Position numbers and translations under genes: made by a program. From the NCBI RefSeq assembly GCF_000426445.1, contig NZ_AUFJ01000012.1:62001-126000 (forward strand): 64,000 nucleotides of DNA. The letters are read 5' to 3'. Numbering within the stretch: the first letter of the stretch is position 1; each line of letters starts with the position of its first letter. Shown piece by piece: positions 42,213-51,006 of this stretch. The notes under the pieces were generated by a model. It worked only from the letters and a program-made list of their open reading frames with translations, was not told the origin of the DNA and searched no databases. This stretch comes from Brevibacterium album DSM 18261 (lineage in GTDB: Bacteria > Actinomycetota > Actinomycetes > Actinomycetales > Brevibacteriaceae).

Positions 42213-44264
42213 ATGACGGACAATCAGGGCGCACTGCCCGCATCAGGAGCGCGAGCCCTGCTCGGAGCCCTGCCCGGGGTGGGTGCGGCGGTCATCCGGA
42301 TCGGTGGGGATCGCAACGGCAGCATCCCGAGGGCCGAGGGCGCCGGGACCAGACTGGCCGACCGGCTGTGGTCCGGGCGGCACGGCATGCAGGCCCTCCT
42401 CGACATCGCGGCGTGGACGGCGGCCCTGCTGGGCACCTGGGCTCTTCCCGACGAGCCGGTGCCCCCTGCGACCGCGGTGCTCATGATCGGCGTCGCGATC
42501 CTGGTCCAGACGGTGCTGGGGCGGGCGATGGGCCTCTACCGCAGCCGCTACGTCTATGCGAGCTTCTCGGAGACGGGGAGCATGGGGGCCGTCGCCCTCG
42601 TGACGGGCCTCGTGCTGGTGGGTGCGACCCTGAGCCGGCCGGTCCCCGCGCTCGCCGCCACGTTCGCGGCGATCGTGATGATGTCCGGCAGCCGATATCT
42701 CATGCGACTGGCTCATGACAGGATGATGCGTCCGGACGGCGCCGAGCCGGTGGTGGTCGTGGGTGCGGGGGACGCCGGGCTCGCGATCATCCGCCAGATG
42801 ATCACCGACCGGGAGAGCCCGTACATCCCGGTGGGGATCGTCGACGACGACCCCGGCAAGCGGTTCCTGCGCATCTCCGGCGTGCGGGTGTTCGGCACCA
42901 CCGCGGATCTGGCCGGGGTCGTGAGGCGCGTGGGCGCGCGCGGCGTCGTCGTGGCCATCGCGGGCACGGACTCGGAGTTCCTGTGCGAGTGCCGGGAGCG
43001 CCTCGCACCCACCGGCGCGTGGCTGCGCACCATCCCCTCGATCGCTGAGCTCGTGAACAGGCGGGTCGAGCTCGACGACATCAGGAGCCTCGACGTCGAG
43101 GACCTCATCGGCCGCAGACCCTCGGACATCGACCTGGACGAGATCGGCCGCACCATCGCCGGCAGACGCGTGCTCGTCACGGGCGCCGGCGGTTCGATCG
43201 GCAGCGAGCTGTGCCGGCAGCTGCACGGCTTCGGGCCGGCCTCGCTCGTGATGCTCGACCGGGACGAGACCGCCCTGCACGGGGTGGAGCTCTCCATCCG
43301 CGGCTCCGCGCTGCTGACCTCGCAGGACACCGTGCTCGCGGACATCCGCGACCGTGCGGCCCTCGACCGGATCTTCGCCGCGGCCCGTCCGGAGGTCGTG
43401 TTCCACGCCGCCGCACTCAAGCACCTGCCGATGCTGCAGCGGTTCCCGCTCGAGGGCTGGAAGACGAACGTCCACGGCACCCTCAACGTGCTCGCCGCAG
43501 CGCGGGCGGCAGGTGTGAGCACCTTCGTCAACATCTCGACCGACAAGGCCGCGGATCCCACGAGCGAGCTGGGCCGGAGCAAGCGGATGGGGGAGCGGCT
43601 CGTCGCGGACTTCGCCCGCACCTCGCCGGGCACGTACCTGTCCGTGCGGTTCGGCAACGTCCTGGGCTCCCGCGGCTCGGTGCTGCTCTCGTTCCGGGAG
43701 CAGCTGCACCACGGGGGGCCGCTCACCGTGACGCACCCGGAGGTCACCCGGTACTTCATGACCATCCCCGAGGCCTGTCAGCTGGTCCTCCAGGCCCAGG
43801 CGATGGGGGAGGACGGGTGCGTCATGGTCCTCGACATGGGCGAGCCGGTGAGGATCGTCGACATCGCGAAGAAGCTCATCGCCCTGTCCGGTTCGAACGC
43901 GGAGATCGTGTTCACCGGACTGCGGCCGGGGGAGAAGCTCGACGAGGCGCTGTTCGGGGACCGGGAGTGCGCGGACGTGCAGGTGCACGAGCGGATCTCC
44001 CGTGTGCGCGTGCCCGCCCTCGACCCCGCGCAGCTGCCTCCGCCCCATGCGCCCGAGGACGGGGTGGGGGAGTTCGTCGACGCCGCCTGCGCGGTCCGCG
44101 GGCCGAGCGCGCAGGCGGACCGGGTCCCGGCGCTCCCCGCCTCGGCACTCCCCGCCTCGGCGAAGGCGCAGGCCGCTCCTGCGGCATTCCCCGCCGCCCC
44201 CGCCCTGCCCGCCGCCCTGCCTGCCGAAGCGCTCACCGGGGAGGTCGCCGAGCATGTCGCCTGA
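42213..44264 (+). CDS. CapD/PglF-type UDP-sugar 4,6-dehydratase with membrane anchor
   Basis: 683 residues. About four N-terminal transmembrane segments (residues 65-165) are followed by a CoA-binding-like Rossmann region (VVVVGAGDAGLAIIRQM) and the SDR-like dehydratase domain, which begins VLVTGAGGSIGSELCRQL (about 312) and includes FHAAALKHLPMLQ, FVNISTDKAADPTSELGRSKRMGE (catalytic region) and SVRFGNVLGSRGSVL. The tail is Pro/Ala-rich. This family converts UDP-GlcNAc to UDP-4-keto-6-deoxy-sugar. The later aminotransferase and GNAT-fused transferase complete a PglF-PglE-PglC-like set. The ATG at 42213 follows GGGGGA. It opens a five-gene overlapping operon. Confidence 0.9.
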   Translation: MTDNQGALPASGARALLGALPGVGAAVIRIGGDRNGSIPRAEGAGTRLADRLWSGRHGMQALLDIAAWTAALLGTWALPDEPVPPATAVLMIGVAILVQTVLGRAMGLYRSRYVYASFSETGSMGAVALVTGLVLVGATLSRPVPALAATFAAIVMMSGSRYLMRLAHDRMMRPDGAEPVVVVGAGDAGLAIIRQMITDRESPYIPVGIVDDDPGKRFLRISGVRVFGTTADLAGVVRRVGARGVVVAIAGTDSEFLCECRERLAPTGAWLRTIPSIAELVNRRVELDDIRSLDVEDLIGRRPSDIDLDEIGRTIAGRRVLVTGAGGSIGSELCRQLHGFGPASLVMLDRDETALHGVELSIRGSALLTSQDTVLADIRDRAALDRIFAAARPEVVFHAAALKHLPMLQRFPLEGWKTNVHGTLNVLAAARAAGVSTFVNISTDKAADPTSELGRSKRMGERLVADFARTSPGTYLSVRFGNVLGSRGSVLLSFREQLHHGGPLTVTHPEVTRYFMTIPEACQLVLQAQAMGEDGCVMVLDMGEPVRIVDIAKKLIALSGSNAEIVFTGLRPGEKLDEALFGDRECADVQVHERISRVRVPALDPAQLPPPHAPEDGVGEFVDAACAVRGPSAQADRVPALPASALPASAKAQAAPAAFPAAPALPAALPAEALTGEVAEHVA

Positions 44265-45408
44265 GCAGGGAGGATACTCGCTCGCGGTGCTGGACTCCCG
44301 CCGCCGGGAGGAGCGCGCCGAATGGGAGCATGCCTGGTGCGCCTTCGGCGGCGGTGACCTCTTCCGCCACCCGGCCTATCTCGAGCAGTTCGCAGGCCCG
44401 GGCGAGGTGGCGCGCTGCGCGCTGCTGACCGGGCCGGGCACGGAGCGGGTCCTGCACGCATTCCTGCACCGCCCCATCGAGGCCGATGCGTGCGGGAACC
44501 CCGTGGAACCGGGGCTGTGGGACATCAGCACCGCGCTGCTCTACGGCGGGCCGCTGGCCACCCGCGACTCCGCCGCGCTGCTCTCCGCGTTCTGGTCGCG
44601 GTTCCGCGCGTGGGCGCGGGAGACCGGGACCGTCAGCGAGTTCATCCGGACGAGCCCGGTCGCCTTTCCCGCGGCGGATCCGCTGCTCGCCTACCCGGGC
44701 GAGGTGCGCGAACAGGCGCCGCACATCGTCCGCAGCCTGGACGCCGGCTCCGTGGAAGCGCTCATGGCGGACATGCACCCGAACGTGCGCCGCGGGGCGA
44801 GGAAGGCGCGGGCGGCGGGGCTGGACGTCGTCGCGGACACCACCGGCGAGAGGCTGGAGGCATTCCTGCGGATCTATGCGGAGACCATGGACCGGAGGCA
44901 GGCGGCGGAGCGCTTCCGGTTCCCCGCCCGCGCCTTCGCGGAGCTCAACGCCGCCTTCCCCGGACGCTTCGCGTACGTCTATGCCGTACAGGGAGCACGG
45001 CCCGTCGCGGTGGAGCTCATGCTCATGGACGACCGGACGGGATACTTCTTCCTGGGCGGAACCGAGACCGCAGCGCTGCCGCTGTACGCGAGCGTCCTGG
45101 TCCACTGCGAGGCGATCGCGCTCGCCTGGCGCCGCGGACTGCGCAGCTACGTGCTCACGGGCGGCGTCACCAACACCCCTGAGGACAGTCTGCTCCGCTT
45201 CAAACGGGGCTTCGCACCCCGGGGCGAGGCGAGCTACCGGACCGGTCAGCAGGTGTTCGACGAGGAGCGGTACCGGAAGCTGCTGTGCCGCGGTTCCGCC
45301 GGCGGTCCGGAGCCCGGTCCCGAGGCGGAGGGGTTCTTCCCCGCGTACCGCGCGCGCTCCGCCTGCGGCTGCGGAGCGCGGGCCGATGAGCGGGAGGGTG
45401 CGGCATGA
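44254..45408 (+). CDS. FemAB/GNAT_6-like acyltransferase 1
   Basis: 384 residues. The pattern MHPNVRRGARKARAAGLDVV followed by FLRIYAETMDRRQAAERFRF, GRFAYVYAVQGARPVAVELML, GYFFLGGTE and LRSYVLTGGV is that of the FemAB-like GNAT fold used for peptidoglycan-bridge and exopolysaccharide-associated acyl or aminoacyl transfer. A LRFKRGFAPRGE segment closes the fold. The ATG at 44254 overlaps the dehydratase by 11 nt with GGGAGG upstream. It is paralogous to the next gene. In this locus it may acylate or aminoacylate the sugar; the acyl donor is unknown. Confidence 0.8.
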   Translation: MSPEQGGYSLAVLDSRRREERAEWEHAWCAFGGGDLFRHPAYLEQFAGPGEVARCALLTGPGTERVLHAFLHRPIEADACGNPVEPGLWDISTALLYGGPLATRDSAALLSAFWSRFRAWARETGTVSEFIRTSPVAFPAADPLLAYPGEVREQAPHIVRSLDAGSVEALMADMHPNVRRGARKARAAGLDVVADTTGERLEAFLRIYAETMDRRQAAERFRFPARAFAELNAAFPGRFAYVYAVQGARPVAVELMLMDDRTGYFFLGGTETAALPLYASVLVHCEAIALAWRRGLRSYVLTGGVTNTPEDSLLRFKRGFAPRGEASYRTGQQVFDEERYRKLLCRGSAGGPEPGPEAEGFFPAYRARSACGCGARADEREGAA

Positions 45409-46625
45409 GCCCGGGATTCCGCGTCCTCGATGCGCAGGTGCCCGCCCAGCGCGCGCACTGGATCCGGATGTGGGAGCGCTCGCCCATGCAGCTCCCGTTC
45501 GCGCATCCGGGGTACGGCGAGCTCGTGCTGCCCGCGGGCGGCCGGCTGCTGGCCGCCGCGTTCGAGGGGACCGAGGGCAGCGTGCTGTATCCCCTCGTGC
45601 TCCGGCGGATCGGGGGCACGGGGCTTCACGACCTCGCCTCCCCGTACGGGTACGGCGGCCCGCTCGCCTGGGGCGGTCCGGCCGCGGCAGGCGCCGAGGC
45701 GGAGCGCACACCCGCACCCGCCTCGACCGGCGCGCACGCGCCTCGGGCCGAGCTCGCCCGCCGATTCTGGACCGCGTTCGACGCATGGGCGGGAGACCGC
45801 GCCGTGGTGACCGAGTTCGTCCGGCTGTCCCTGTTCGACGACGTCCTGCCGTATCCCGCCCGGGTGCGGCCGCGCCTCGTCAACTACGTGCGCGAGCTGC
45901 CGGGCACCGCCGAGGAGCTCTGGGCGGGCATGGCCCCCAAGGTGAGGCAGAACGTCCGCCGGGCGCGGAGATGCGGGCTGAGCACCCGGGTGGACCGCAC
46001 CGGCGCGATGCTCGACGACTTCCTGCGCATCTACCACGGGACGATGACCCGGCTGGGCAGCCAGCAGTGGTACCGGTTCGACCGGGAGTTCTTCGAACGC
46101 CTGCACCGTGCGCTGCCCGGCCGGCTGGCCTATGTCCATGCGATGCACGATGGGGTGCCCGTGTCCGTCGACCTCGTCGTGTTCGGTGCGGACACGGCGT
46201 ACTACTTCCTCGGCGGCACGGACGCCGAGGCCTTCGGCCTCCGCCCCAACGAGCTGGTGAAGGTCCATGCGATGGAGCTCGCCCAGGAGCTGGGGTGCGC
46301 GCGCTTCGTGCTGGGCGGCGGTGTGCGCACCGGCGACGGCCTCGAGCGCTACAAGCGGGGCTTCGCGCCGGAGGGTGCGCAGATGTTCTGCTCCGGGGAA
46401 AGGGTCCTCGATCCGGGCGCGTACGTGCAGCTGACGGGCGCAGGCCGGGGGGAGGGCGCCGCCGAGGCCGAGGGCCCGGATGTCTTCTTCCCCGCCTACC
46501 GCAGTCCGGCGGGAGGGCTGCGGTCGCCCGCAGGAGTGGGCGCGGGCGCGGGCAAGGACGGGGCGGCGGACGTCTCAGCGCTGCGTGCAGGTGCGGTGGG
46601 CCATGAGAGGGAGGCGGTGTCATGA
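45405..46625 (+). CDS. FemAB/GNAT_6-like acyltransferase 2
   Basis: 406 residues, built like its upstream paralogue: MAPKVRQNVRRARRCGLSTRV, FLRIYHGTMTRLGSQQWYRF, GRLAYVHAMHDGVPVSVDLV, YYFLGGTDAEAFGLRPNEL, ARFVLGGGV and LERYKRGFAPEG. The C-terminal 60 residues are Gly/Ala-rich. Its start overlaps the previous stop by 4 nt (ATGA), and its own stop overlaps the next start by 4 nt. Two such proteins side by side suggest two transfer steps or two acyl donors, as with FemA/FemB pairs. Confidence 0.8.
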   Translation: MSPGFRVLDAQVPAQRAHWIRMWERSPMQLPFAHPGYGELVLPAGGRLLAAAFEGTEGSVLYPLVLRRIGGTGLHDLASPYGYGGPLAWGGPAAAGAEAERTPAPASTGAHAPRAELARRFWTAFDAWAGDRAVVTEFVRLSLFDDVLPYPARVRPRLVNYVRELPGTAEELWAGMAPKVRQNVRRARRCGLSTRVDRTGAMLDDFLRIYHGTMTRLGSQQWYRFDREFFERLHRALPGRLAYVHAMHDGVPVSVDLVVFGADTAYYFLGGTDAEAFGLRPNELVKVHAMELAQELGCARFVLGGGVRTGDGLERYKRGFAPEGAQMFCSGERVLDPGAYVQLTGAGRGEGAAEAEGPDVFFPAYRSPAGGLRSPAGVGAGAGKDGAADVSALRAGAVGHEREAVS

Positions 46626-47866
46626 GCGCCGGGATCACGGAGCGGCGGACAGCGGCCGAAGCGGAGAGCCTCGTCCCGCCCGCGCCGGAAGTCCCCGGTG
46701 CGCCGGAGGTCCGCGGCCTCCGCCCCGGCCTGCGCACCTATCTGCGCGTGAAGCGCCTCCTCGACGCGCTCGCGGCGGGCACCGCTCTCGTGCTGCTGTC
46801 CCCGCTGCTCCTCGTGGTCTGGGTGCTCGTCCTGGTGATGCTCGGCAGGCCGGCCCTCTTCGTGCAGGAGCGCGTGACGCTGGGCGGACGGCGCTTCCCG
46901 CTGCGGAAGTTCCGCACCATGCGGCCGGAGGACCCGGCCCGCGGGTGGGTGAGCGAGGAGTCGAGGCTGACGGCCTTCGGCCGCGGTCTGCGCGCGAGCA
47001 GCCTGGACGAGCTGCCCAGCCTGTGGAACATCCTCGTGGGGGACATGAGCCTCATCGGCCCGCGTCCGCTGCCCAGCCGGTACCTGCCGCTCTACAGCCC
47101 GGAGCAGAGCGGGCGGCACCGCGTGCGGGCCGGGCTCACGGGACTCGCACAGGTGAGCGGGCGCAACGGCGTCCCCTGGGACGAACGGCTCGAGCTCGAC
47201 CAGCGCTATGTGCTGCTGTGCGGACCGCTCCTCGACCTGTGGATCTTCCTCCGCACCTTCGCCACGGTGCTCAGCCGCGACGGCGTCACCGAGGCGGGGC
47301 ATGCGACCTCCACCGACTACCCGGGCCCGATGCACACGCCTCGCCTGCGCCTCGTCCCCCGGCACGCCGCCGAGGCCGCTGCGGTGCTTCCCGCTCCGGG
47401 CGCCGAGTGGACCGCACTCACCCCGGAGGAGGAGCCGGTCGCCCGCTGCGGGCTCATGGTGCTCGGGGATGCGCCCGCGCGGGTGCTCCTCGAGCCCTCC
47501 GCGAACCTGCGGACGCTCGGAGGGGAACAGCGCAGTGCCCTCCTCGCCGAGGCCCTGGCCCTGGTGCTCAGCCGAGCGCGCGCCGCCGGCTGTGAGACGG
47601 CCGAGCTGAGGTTCGCCGCACGAACCTCCGATTCTCAGGGATGCGGACCGGCGGACCCCGCCCAGGACGAGCTCGAGGCTGTGCTCCTCCGCGCCGGGTT
47701 CCGCAGAGAAGCCGGGACGCCCGGAGACTCCACCGAAGGAGCTCTCTTCACCGCGGCCATCGGCTGCTCTGACACGCCCCTGCACGACACGCCTCGACCT
47801 GACACGTCACGCCCTGACTCGCCTCGGACCCGGACGGAGCCCTCCCATGAGCACCCGCACTGCTGA
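46622..47866 (+). CDS. Phosphoglycosyl transferase fused to a GNAT-like domain
   Basis: 414 residues. Residues about 38-235 are a monotopic PglC/WcaJ-type phosphoglycosyl transferase: the re-entrant hydrophobic helix LLDALAAGTALVLLSPLLLVV, FVQERVTLGGRRFPLRKFRTM, the catalytic Asp-Glu of SSLDELPSLWN, and GDMSLIGPRPLP. Residues about 260-385 (VARCGLMVLGD, RSALLAEALALVLSRARAAGCETAELRF, LLRAGFRREAG) have the order of a GNAT acetyltransferase. Bacterial bacillosamine routes also need an acetyltransferase for the 4-amino group, so the fusion may couple N-acetylation with transfer to undecaprenyl phosphate. The tail is Asp/Thr/Pro-rich. Confidence 0.82.
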   Translation: MSAGITERRTAAEAESLVPPAPEVPGAPEVRGLRPGLRTYLRVKRLLDALAAGTALVLLSPLLLVVWVLVLVMLGRPALFVQERVTLGGRRFPLRKFRTMRPEDPARGWVSEESRLTAFGRGLRASSLDELPSLWNILVGDMSLIGPRPLPSRYLPLYSPEQSGRHRVRAGLTGLAQVSGRNGVPWDERLELDQRYVLLCGPLLDLWIFLRTFATVLSRDGVTEAGHATSTDYPGPMHTPRLRLVPRHAAEAAAVLPAPGAEWTALTPEEEPVARCGLMVLGDAPARVLLEPSANLRTLGGEQRSALLAEALALVLSRARAAGCETAELRFAARTSDSQGCGPADPAQDELEAVLLRAGFRREAGTPGDSTEGALFTAAIGCSDTPLHDTPRPDTSRPDSPRTRTEPSHEHPHC

Positions 47867-49076
47867 GCACCTCCCGCGCCCGGCGGCTGCCGCGGCGGCG
47901 CCACTCGCCCCGGCGCAGGCCGTGCCGCAGGAGCGCATCCTGCTCTCGGCTCCCGATGTCGGTCCCGTCGAGGAGGAGTACGTCCTCGCGGCGCTGCGCA
48001 GCGGCTGGATCGCCCCCGCCGGACCGGAGCTCGACGCCTTCGAGGCCGAGGCGGCCGCGCGCACGGGTGCTGCCCACGCCGTCGCGCTGTCCTCCGGCAC
48101 GGCGGCGCTCCACCTGGGCCTGCTGTGCCTGGGGGTGAAGCCCGGCGATGCGGTCGTCACCTCGACGCTCACCTTCGCCGCCACCGCGAATGCGATCGTG
48201 TACTGCGGGGCCCGGCCCGTCTTCGCGGACGTCGAGGCCGACACCGGGAACCTCGACCCCCTCATGCTCACCCGGGCCCTGGACGAGCTGGAGGCGGCCG
48301 GTCAGCGGGTGGGCGCCGTCGTGCCCGTCGACATGCTCGGCCGGGCCGCGGACTACACGCGGCTCCTGCCGATCGCCCATGAGCACGGCGTGCCGGTCCT
48401 CGCCGATGCCGCCGAGTCGCTGGGGGCGGCACATGCGGGCAGGCCCGCCGGATCCTTCGGCGAGGCCGCCGCGCTCTCGTTCAACGGCAACAAGATCATG
48501 ACCACCTCGGGCGGGGGCATGCTGCTCACCGATGACGCCGGCATCGCCGCCAGGGCCCGCCACCTCTCGACCCAGGCCCGGATGCCGGTGCCGCACTACG
48601 AGCACGAGGAGGTGGGCTTCAACTACCGGCTGAGCAGCCTCCTGGCCGCCCTCGGGAGGGCTCAGCTCACGCGCCTCGACGGGATGATCGCGCGGCGGCA
48701 GGCAGTGCGCGAACGCTACCGGCGGCTGTTCGCGGCCGTCCCCGGCACCCGGCTGCTGGGGCAGGGACAGGACGCCGAGGCGCCCGCTCAGGACAACGCC
48801 TGGCTCACCGCCGTCCTCGTGGACCCCGAGGCGACGGGCTGGGACAGCGGCGCCCTCGCCGGCCATCTGGCGCACATGGGGATCGAGACGCGGCCGGTGT
48901 GGAAGCCCATGCACCTGCAGCCGGTGTTCGCCGGCGCACAGGCGGTGGTCGACGGCACGGCGGAGAGCCTGTTCCGCAGGGGGCTGGCCCTGCCGAGCGG
49001 ATCGGGGATGGGCGAGGCGGAGCTCCGCCGCGTCGAGGAGGCGATCACCGCGTTCCTCACGCGGGCGGGCTCCTGA
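47847..49076 (+). CDS. DegT/DnrJ/EryC1/StrS (PglE-like) sugar aminotransferase
   Basis: 409 residues, fold-type I PLP enzyme. LSAPDVGPVEEEYVLAALRSGWIAPAGPELDAFE, LSSGTAALHLGLL, STLTFAATANAIVYCGARPVFADVE, VLADAAESLGA and SFNGNKIMTTSGGGM, where K216 would bind PLP. It would aminate the 4-keto sugar made by the dehydratase. After the usual Asp the motif reads DAAESLGA rather than DAAHAHGA, common in PglE/PseC-like enzymes. The start overlaps the preceding gene by 20 nt. It is the last gene of operon 1. Confidence 0.92.
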   Translation: MSTRTAEHLPRPAAAAAAPLAPAQAVPQERILLSAPDVGPVEEEYVLAALRSGWIAPAGPELDAFEAEAAARTGAAHAVALSSGTAALHLGLLCLGVKPGDAVVTSTLTFAATANAIVYCGARPVFADVEADTGNLDPLMLTRALDELEAAGQRVGAVVPVDMLGRAADYTRLLPIAHEHGVPVLADAAESLGAAHAGRPAGSFGEAAALSFNGNKIMTTSGGGMLLTDDAGIAARARHLSTQARMPVPHYEHEEVGFNYRLSSLLAALGRAQLTRLDGMIARRQAVRERYRRLFAAVPGTRLLGQGQDAEAPAQDNAWLTAVLVDPEATGWDSGALAGHLAHMGIETRPVWKPMHLQPVFAGAQAVVDGTAESLFRRGLALPSGSGMGEAELRRVEEAITAFLTRAGS

Positions 49077-49131
49077 GCCGGGCAGATGATCCGGGGGTCT
49101 CAGCCCGGCCCCTGCGCTGCCGGCCCGCCGG

Positions 49132-50592
49132 TCAGGCTCGACCCGCCGGCGTCCCGTCCGTGTCGGCGGGCACCTCTGCCCGCGCCGCGTCCGGCTCAGC
49201 GAGGGTGAGCGCCACGTCGACGAACTTGGCGGCCACGAGTCCGGGCGCATAGGACAGGCAGTCCTCGCGCACCGTGCGCCCGGCCAGGGCCTGCACATAG
49301 TGGAGCGGCACGTCCGCGCCTGCCATGTGCGAGAAGGCATAGCCCCCGCCGGACCGGGGATTCACATCGATGACGCTGTCCCGCCCGTCCGGGGTGCGGA
49401 TGAGATCGACGTCGACGGGTCCGGTGGGACGCAGCGCCTCCGCGAGGGCGGCCGCCGTGTCCGCGAACTCCTCGCGCGCGACCGAGACGGCCCGGTAGGT
49501 CTCCCCCTCGCGCATGAGCAGCTTCCTGCGCGCGAGCACACCGCACGGACCGCTCCCATGCAGATCGCCCACGAGGTCGAGGCCGTACTCCTGTCCTCCG
49601 ACCGCCGGCTGCACGACGATCCGCTCCAGCGGCTCCAGCGGCCTCACCGCACCTGTTCCTCCCGCCGCTCCCGCTCTGCGCACGGAACCCGTGCTCAGCG
49701 TCTGTGCGGAGAGTCCGATCGCGACGTCGACATCGGCCGCGGACACGATGTGCAGCCCGGAGGAGCCGCTGCCGTACCGGTCCTTGACCACCAGCCGGCC
49801 CCAGCGGCGTGCGAGAGCGCGCACCCCGGTGGCGTCCGAGGCCAGGACGGTCGGGGGAGTGGGCGCGCCCGCCGCGGTGAGCACCCCGGCCATGCGGGCC
49901 TTGTCCATCGCGGCGCCCGCGGCGCTTCCGGTCAGGCCCGGCACGAGCGTCCCGAGCCCGCGGATCTCCTCTCCCAGCCCGCCTGCGAGCGCATCGAGCT
50001 CGAAGTCGTTGACGGACAGGAGCAGGTGGGGGCGCAGGGTCCGCACGAGGTCCAGCATCGCCGCCTCGCTCACGGCGGCCCGACCGCGCTCAGCCGTCCG
50101 TGCGACCGAGACGCCGATGACCTGCGGCCGGACCCCGCCGCGCTCGCCCGCAGGGGTGTGGCAGCCGCCGGCGATGACGTGCGTGCGCAGGCCCCGTTCC
50201 GCATATCCCTCCTCTGCGGTGTGGAGCGTCTCCGCGAACAGCTTCGGGGCGACGATCTCCCAGCAGGCGCCGAGCGCGGCGAGCATGCGCAGGGCGGGGC
50301 CGTACGGTGCGCCCTCGTCGTGCAGCACGAGGTGGCAGCGCCGCCCGGAGCGGGCCGCCAGCAGCGCGAGGGTGCAGCAGTGGCTGGAGCCCGCAGCGCC
50401 GTTGGTGATGAAGACCTCGGCCCGCCGGGCCGCCCCCGGTCCGAGCTCCGCGGTGAGCTTGCGGGACTTGTTGCCGGGCAGCGGGAACAGGAGGAGGTCG
50501 TCGCGCTTGACGAACAGCTCACAGCCCAGATGCGCCCCCAGTGCGCGGAAGTGCTCGAGGGGGCTCTCGGGAATGCGGGGCGGAGTGCTCAC
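49132..50592 (-). CDS. Fusion of a PLP fold-type II half-domain and an ATP-grasp ligase
   Basis: 486 residues from the GTG at 50592 (AAGGAG 8 nt upstream). Residues 1 to about 148 look like the N-terminal half of an ACC-deaminase/D-cysteine-desulfhydrase protein: PLEHFRALGAHLGCELFVKRDD, LPGNKSRKL (K42 at the PLP-lysine position), TNGAAGSSHCCTLALLAARSG. The rest of that fold is missing. Residues about 155-470 form an ATP-grasp module: a pre-ATP-grasp VIGVSVARTAERG, LLLSVNDFELDAL, MDKARMAGVLTAAGAPTPPT, VVKDRYGSGSSGLHIV, EYGLDLVGDL and DVDLIRTPDG / VIDVNPRSGGGY (metal Asp/Asn). It converges on glycan operon 1. A carboxylate-amine ligation decorating the glycan is a guess. Confidence 0.78.
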   Translation of the reverse strand: MSTPPRIPESPLEHFRALGAHLGCELFVKRDDLLLFPLPGNKSRKLTAELGPGAARRAEVFITNGAAGSSHCCTLALLAARSGRRCHLVLHDEGAPYGPALRMLAALGACWEIVAPKLFAETLHTAEEGYAERGLRTHVIAGGCHTPAGERGGVRPQVIGVSVARTAERGRAAVSEAAMLDLVRTLRPHLLLSVNDFELDALAGGLGEEIRGLGTLVPGLTGSAAGAAMDKARMAGVLTAAGAPTPPTVLASDATGVRALARRWGRLVVKDRYGSGSSGLHIVSAADVDVAIGLSAQTLSTGSVRRAGAAGGTGAVRPLEPLERIVVQPAVGGQEYGLDLVGDLHGSGPCGVLARRKLLMREGETYRAVSVAREEFADTAAALAEALRPTGPVDVDLIRTPDGRDSVIDVNPRSGGGYAFSHMAGADVPLHYVQALAGRTVREDCLSYAPGLVAAKFVDVALTLAEPDAARAEVPADTDGTPAGRA

Positions 50593-51006
50593 GGACGGCT
50601 CCTTCCTCCGGCCGGGGGGCGTTCGCCCGGCGGCGCGGCGCCTGCGATCTCCCTGCCGTGGCAGGGCGCGGGCTGTGAGGTGACGGGCGTCGGAGCGGCG
50701 CGCTCCGACCTCCACATCGTGGCAGGGGCCTGGCCTGCGGTGCGCACTCCCGCAGGAGGTCTGCGGGGCACCTGTGGAGGAAGGGCGGCGCGTACCGCCG
50801 GGCCGGACGCGGCCTCCGGGCACGGAGCCCCCGGCGCTGACCCCCGGCACGGATGCCGGGGCAGCTCTCGTTCGCACCCGGGAGGGCCCTGCGCAGCTGC
50901 GGATGATCCCACTTGCGGACGGAGTGGAGGTTCGAAGTATGATGTATGTCATATTCTTCCCGGGTGCAGCGTGCTCGTCCGGCCGGAACCGGGGAGGGGG
51001 CGAGCG
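50593..51006. other. 414-nt divergent region between the ATP-grasp fusion and LuxR regulator 2
   Basis: No gene is seen. The left part is G+C-rich. The right part has a locally A+T-richer stretch (about 50930-50960) with the dyad TATGA/TCATA at 50938-50953, about 55 nt before the LuxR gene, a candidate promoter/operator. Confidence 0.5.
50938..50953. promoter_or_regulatory. TATGA-n6-TCATA dyad upstream of LuxR regulator 2
   Basis: A perfect 5-bp inverted repeat in an A+T-rich island placed at promoter distance from the ATG at 51007. Confidence 0.4.

Noticed and set aside
49300..51006. Upstream extension of LuxR regulator 2 in the same open frame
   Set aside because: The extension overlaps the opposite-strand ATP-grasp gene, has shadow-like composition, and the ATG at 51007 has a strong ribosome-binding site.
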